Origin: Streptomyces purpureus
GTDB taxonomy: Bacteria; Actinomycetota; Actinomycetes; Streptomycetales; Streptomycetaceae
Assembly (NCBI RefSeq): GCF_014648195.1
Contig: NZ_BMQQ01000007.1
Location: 124,001-188,000, forward strand
Reading direction: 5' to 3'
Length of the DNA: 64,000 nt
In this document: one piece after another, positions 62,510 through 64,000 of the stretch
Numbering within the stretch: the stretch's first letter is position 1
Layout of the letters: each line of letters opens with the position of its first letter
Notes under the pieces: generated by a model
What the model was told of the DNA's origin: nothing
Seen by the model: the letters and a program-made list of their open reading frames with translations, nothing else
Databases searched by the model: none
Translations under genes and position numbers: made by a program

Positions 62510-62685
62510 GCGAGCGGGAGAAGAACGACCGGGACATGAGCGAGCGGGTCGGGGGCGACCGGGACATGAGCGAGCGGGAGAAGAACGACCGGGACATGAG
62601 CGAGCGGGTCGGGGGCGACCGGGACATGAGCGAGCGGGAGAAGAACGACCGGGACATGAGCGAGCGGGTCGAGGGCGGGCAGGGC
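62506..62685 (+). repeat. Six 30-bp repeats with repeated ATG start codons
   Basis: ATG occurs at 62506, 62536, 62566, 62596, 62626 and 62656, each opening MSER. Two unit types alternate, MSEREKNDRD and MSERVGGDRD, three times; the last unit is MSERVEGGQG. Each unit also carries purine-rich sequence ahead of the next ATG. The array is in frame with the acyl-CoA synthetase. Confidence 0.95.
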
Positions 62686-64000
62686 GTGCGGCCCGCGCCC
62701 AGCGGCTTCTGGACCCAGGCGGGCGCCGACCCCGACCGTACGGTCCTCACGGCGCCCGACGGCGAGGAGTGGACGGCCGGCCGTCTGCACGCCGCCGCCA
62801 ACCAGCTCGTGCACGGTCTGCGCGCCGCCGGCCTGCGCCGCGGCGACGCCTTCGCGGTCGTCCTGCCCAACGGCGCCGAGTTCTTCACCGCCCATCTCGC
62901 CGCCACCCAGGCCGGCTTCTACCTCGTCCCCGTCAACCACCACCTCGTAGGACCCGAGATCGCCTGGATCGTCTCCGACTCCGGCGCCAAGGTCCTCATC
63001 GCCCACGAACGCTTCGCCCAGGCCGCCACCGCCGCGGCCGACGAGGCCGGCCTGCCCGCCACCCACCGCTTCGCCGTCGGCGTCGTCGAGGGCTTCCGCC
63101 CGTACGCCGCGCTGCTCGACGGACAGCCCCCGACGCCGCCCGCCGACCGGACCCTCGGCTGGGTCATGAACTACACCTCGGGTACCACCGGCAGGCCGCG
63201 CGGCATCCGCCGCCCCCTGCCCGGCAGACTCCCGGAAGAGACCCACCTCGGCGGATTCCTCGGCATCTTCGGCATCAGGCCGTTCGACGACAACGTCCAT
63301 CTGGTCTGCTCGCCGCTCTACCACACCGCCGTGCTCCAGTTCGCGGCCGCAGCCCTGCACATCGGCCATCCGCTCGTCCTCATGGACAAATGGGCGCCCG
63401 AGGAGATGCTGCGGCTCATCGATGCCCACGCCTGCACCCACACCCACATGGTTCCGACGCAGTTCCACCGGCTGCTCGCCCTGCCGCAAGCCGTCAAGGA
63501 CCGCTACGACGTCTCCTCCCTGCGTCACGCCATCCACGGCGCCGCCCCCTGCCCCGACCACGTCAAACGCGCCATGATCGACTGGTGGGGGCGGTGCGTC
63601 GAGGAGTACTACGCGGCCAGCGAGGGCGGCGGGGCCTTCGCCACCGCCGAGGACTGGCTGAAGAAGCCCGGCACGGTCGGCAAGGCCTGGCCCATCAGTG
63701 AACTCGCCGTCTTCGACGACGACGGCCGCCGGCTGCCGCCCGGTGAGCTCGGCACCGTCTACATGAAGATGTCCACCGGCGGATTCTCGTACCACAAGGA
63801 CGAGACCAAGACCGCGAAGAACCGCATCGGCGACTACTTCACCGTCGGAGACCTCGGCGTCCTCGACGAGGACGGCTATCTCTTCCTCCGCGACCGCAAG
63901 ATCGACATGATCATCTCGGGCGGGGTCAACATCTACCCGGCCGAGATCGAGGCCGCGCTCCTCAGCCACCCCGCCGTCGCGGACGCCGCCGCCTTCGGTG
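62506..64000 (+). CDS. Acyl-CoA synthetase (AMP-binding), 3' end outside window
   Basis: At least 498 codons are visible. After the N-terminal repeat comes a standard adenylate-forming domain: the P-loop-like YTSGTTGRPRGIRR, HTHMVPTQFHRLLAL, HGAAPCPDHVKRAM, YYAASEGGGAF, DYFTVGDLGVLDEDGYLFL and RDRKIDMIISGGVNIYPAEI. It activates a fatty or related acid as the CoA ester. The gene is translationally coupled to the flavin oxidoreductase. The true start is ambiguous because six in-frame ATGs are repeated; the last, 62656, would still give a complete enzyme. Confidence 0.9.
   Translation, partial: MSEREKNDRDMSERVGGDRDMSEREKNDRDMSERVGGDRDMSEREKNDRDMSERVEGGQGVRPAPSGFWTQAGADPDRTVLTAPDGEEWTAGRLHAAANQLVHGLRAAGLRRGDAFAVVLPNGAEFFTAHLAATQAGFYLVPVNHHLVGPEIAWIVSDSGAKVLIAHERFAQAATAAADEAGLPATHRFAVGVVEGFRPYAALLDGQPPTPPADRTLGWVMNYTSGTTGRPRGIRRPLPGRLPEETHLGGFLGIFGIRPFDDNVHLVCSPLYHTAVLQFAAAALHIGHPLVLMDKWAPEEMLRLIDAHACTHTHMVPTQFHRLLALPQAVKDRYDVSSLRHAIHGAAPCPDHVKRAMIDWWGRCVEEYYAASEGGGAFATAEDWLKKPGTVGKAWPISELAVFDDDGRRLPPGELGTVYMKMSTGGFSYHKDETKTAKNRIGDYFTVGDLGVLDEDGYLFLRDRKIDMIISGGVNIYPAEIEAALLSHPAVADAAAFG

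Noticed and set aside
62445..62906. Minus-strand ORF with repeated SLMSRSFFSR-like peptides
   Set aside because: It is the antisense reading of the N-terminal repeats of the acyl-CoA synthetase.
1..64000. tRNA, rRNA or insertion sequences
   Set aside because: I recognised no cloverleaf-like tRNA, rRNA segment or transposase gene; this was by eye, so small RNAs could be missed.

Overview
The window is high-GC DNA from a Streptomyces or very close actinomycete. The evidence is strong third-position GC bias, frequent GTG/TTG starts, four-base translational overlaps (ATGA, GTGA, TGATG), genus-restricted families (SAV_915-like, streptophobe-like, DUF6777-like, FHA-ABC fusions) and rare TTA codons confined to one region. 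Many genes here are accessory and at least seven are broken or truncated, which fits a chromosome arm rather than the core.

Left part (1-12.2 kb): a partial 3'-5' exonuclease, an SAV_915-type protein with a diaminopimelate decarboxylase, an SDR plus F420 oxidoreductase pair, a HAD phosphatase, a fused SecDF translocase, an amidohydrolase and a LysR regulator separated by a seven-copy repeat array of about 29 bp, and a DJ-1/PfpI protein followed by a tiny Pro-rich ORF. Next (12.2-28.1 kb): a TetR/VOC divergent pair, a truncated amino-acid dehydrogenase, a signalling island (DUF6777-like secreted protein, frameshifted streptophobe membrane protein, Ser/Thr kinase, SH3-like protein, FHA-ABC exporter), an amidinotransferase, ThuA, succinate-semialdehyde dehydrogenase, a PHP protein and a PAS-GAF-SpoIIE-HATPase phosphatase.

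Decay zone (28.4-32.4 kb): an AfsR/SARP-type regulator destroyed by single-base deletions and a large internal deletion, a nitroreductase reduced to its two ends beside a perfect 44-bp duplication, and a HEAT-like repeat protein with an amber codon at codon 26.

Phenazine biosynthetic cluster (about 34-48 kb): phzC, phzD, phzE, an unknown small protein, a phzG reduced to its C-terminus, a PhzH-like asparagine-synthetase-type amidotransferase, phzB, a VOC protein, a strong terminator, a PhzM-like methyltransferase, DUF488, an asparaginase-like protein without the canonical catalytic Thr-Asp pair, phzF, and a second-type RarA ATPase. PhzC/E/D would make 2,3-dihydro-3-hydroxyanthranilate from chorismate. 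PhzF and PhzB would build the tricycle. PhzH-like and PhzM-like enzymes suggest an amidated, N-methylated phenazine. In-frame TTA codons in phzC, the small gene after phzE, rarA and the nearby WYL regulator suggest bldA-dependent timing. An AT-richer 560-bp spacer with two promoter-like sequences lies just upstream, before a secreted NTF2-like protein.

Right part (48-64 kb): RidA and a WYL regulator (divergent), a trans-acting enoyl-reductase-type protein divergent from a GlxA/AraC regulator, a probable MpaB-oxygenase remnant, a kinase with eight 42-residue TPR units, an FAD oxidoreductase, the threonine-degradation pair tdh-kbl with a LysR gene, a Tat-exported serine hydrolase, and a nitronate-monooxygenase-type flavoprotein coupled to an acyl-CoA synthetase (cut by the window edge) whose first 60 codons are six 30-bp repeats each carrying an ATG. 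I recognised no tRNA, rRNA, insertion sequence or CRISPR array.
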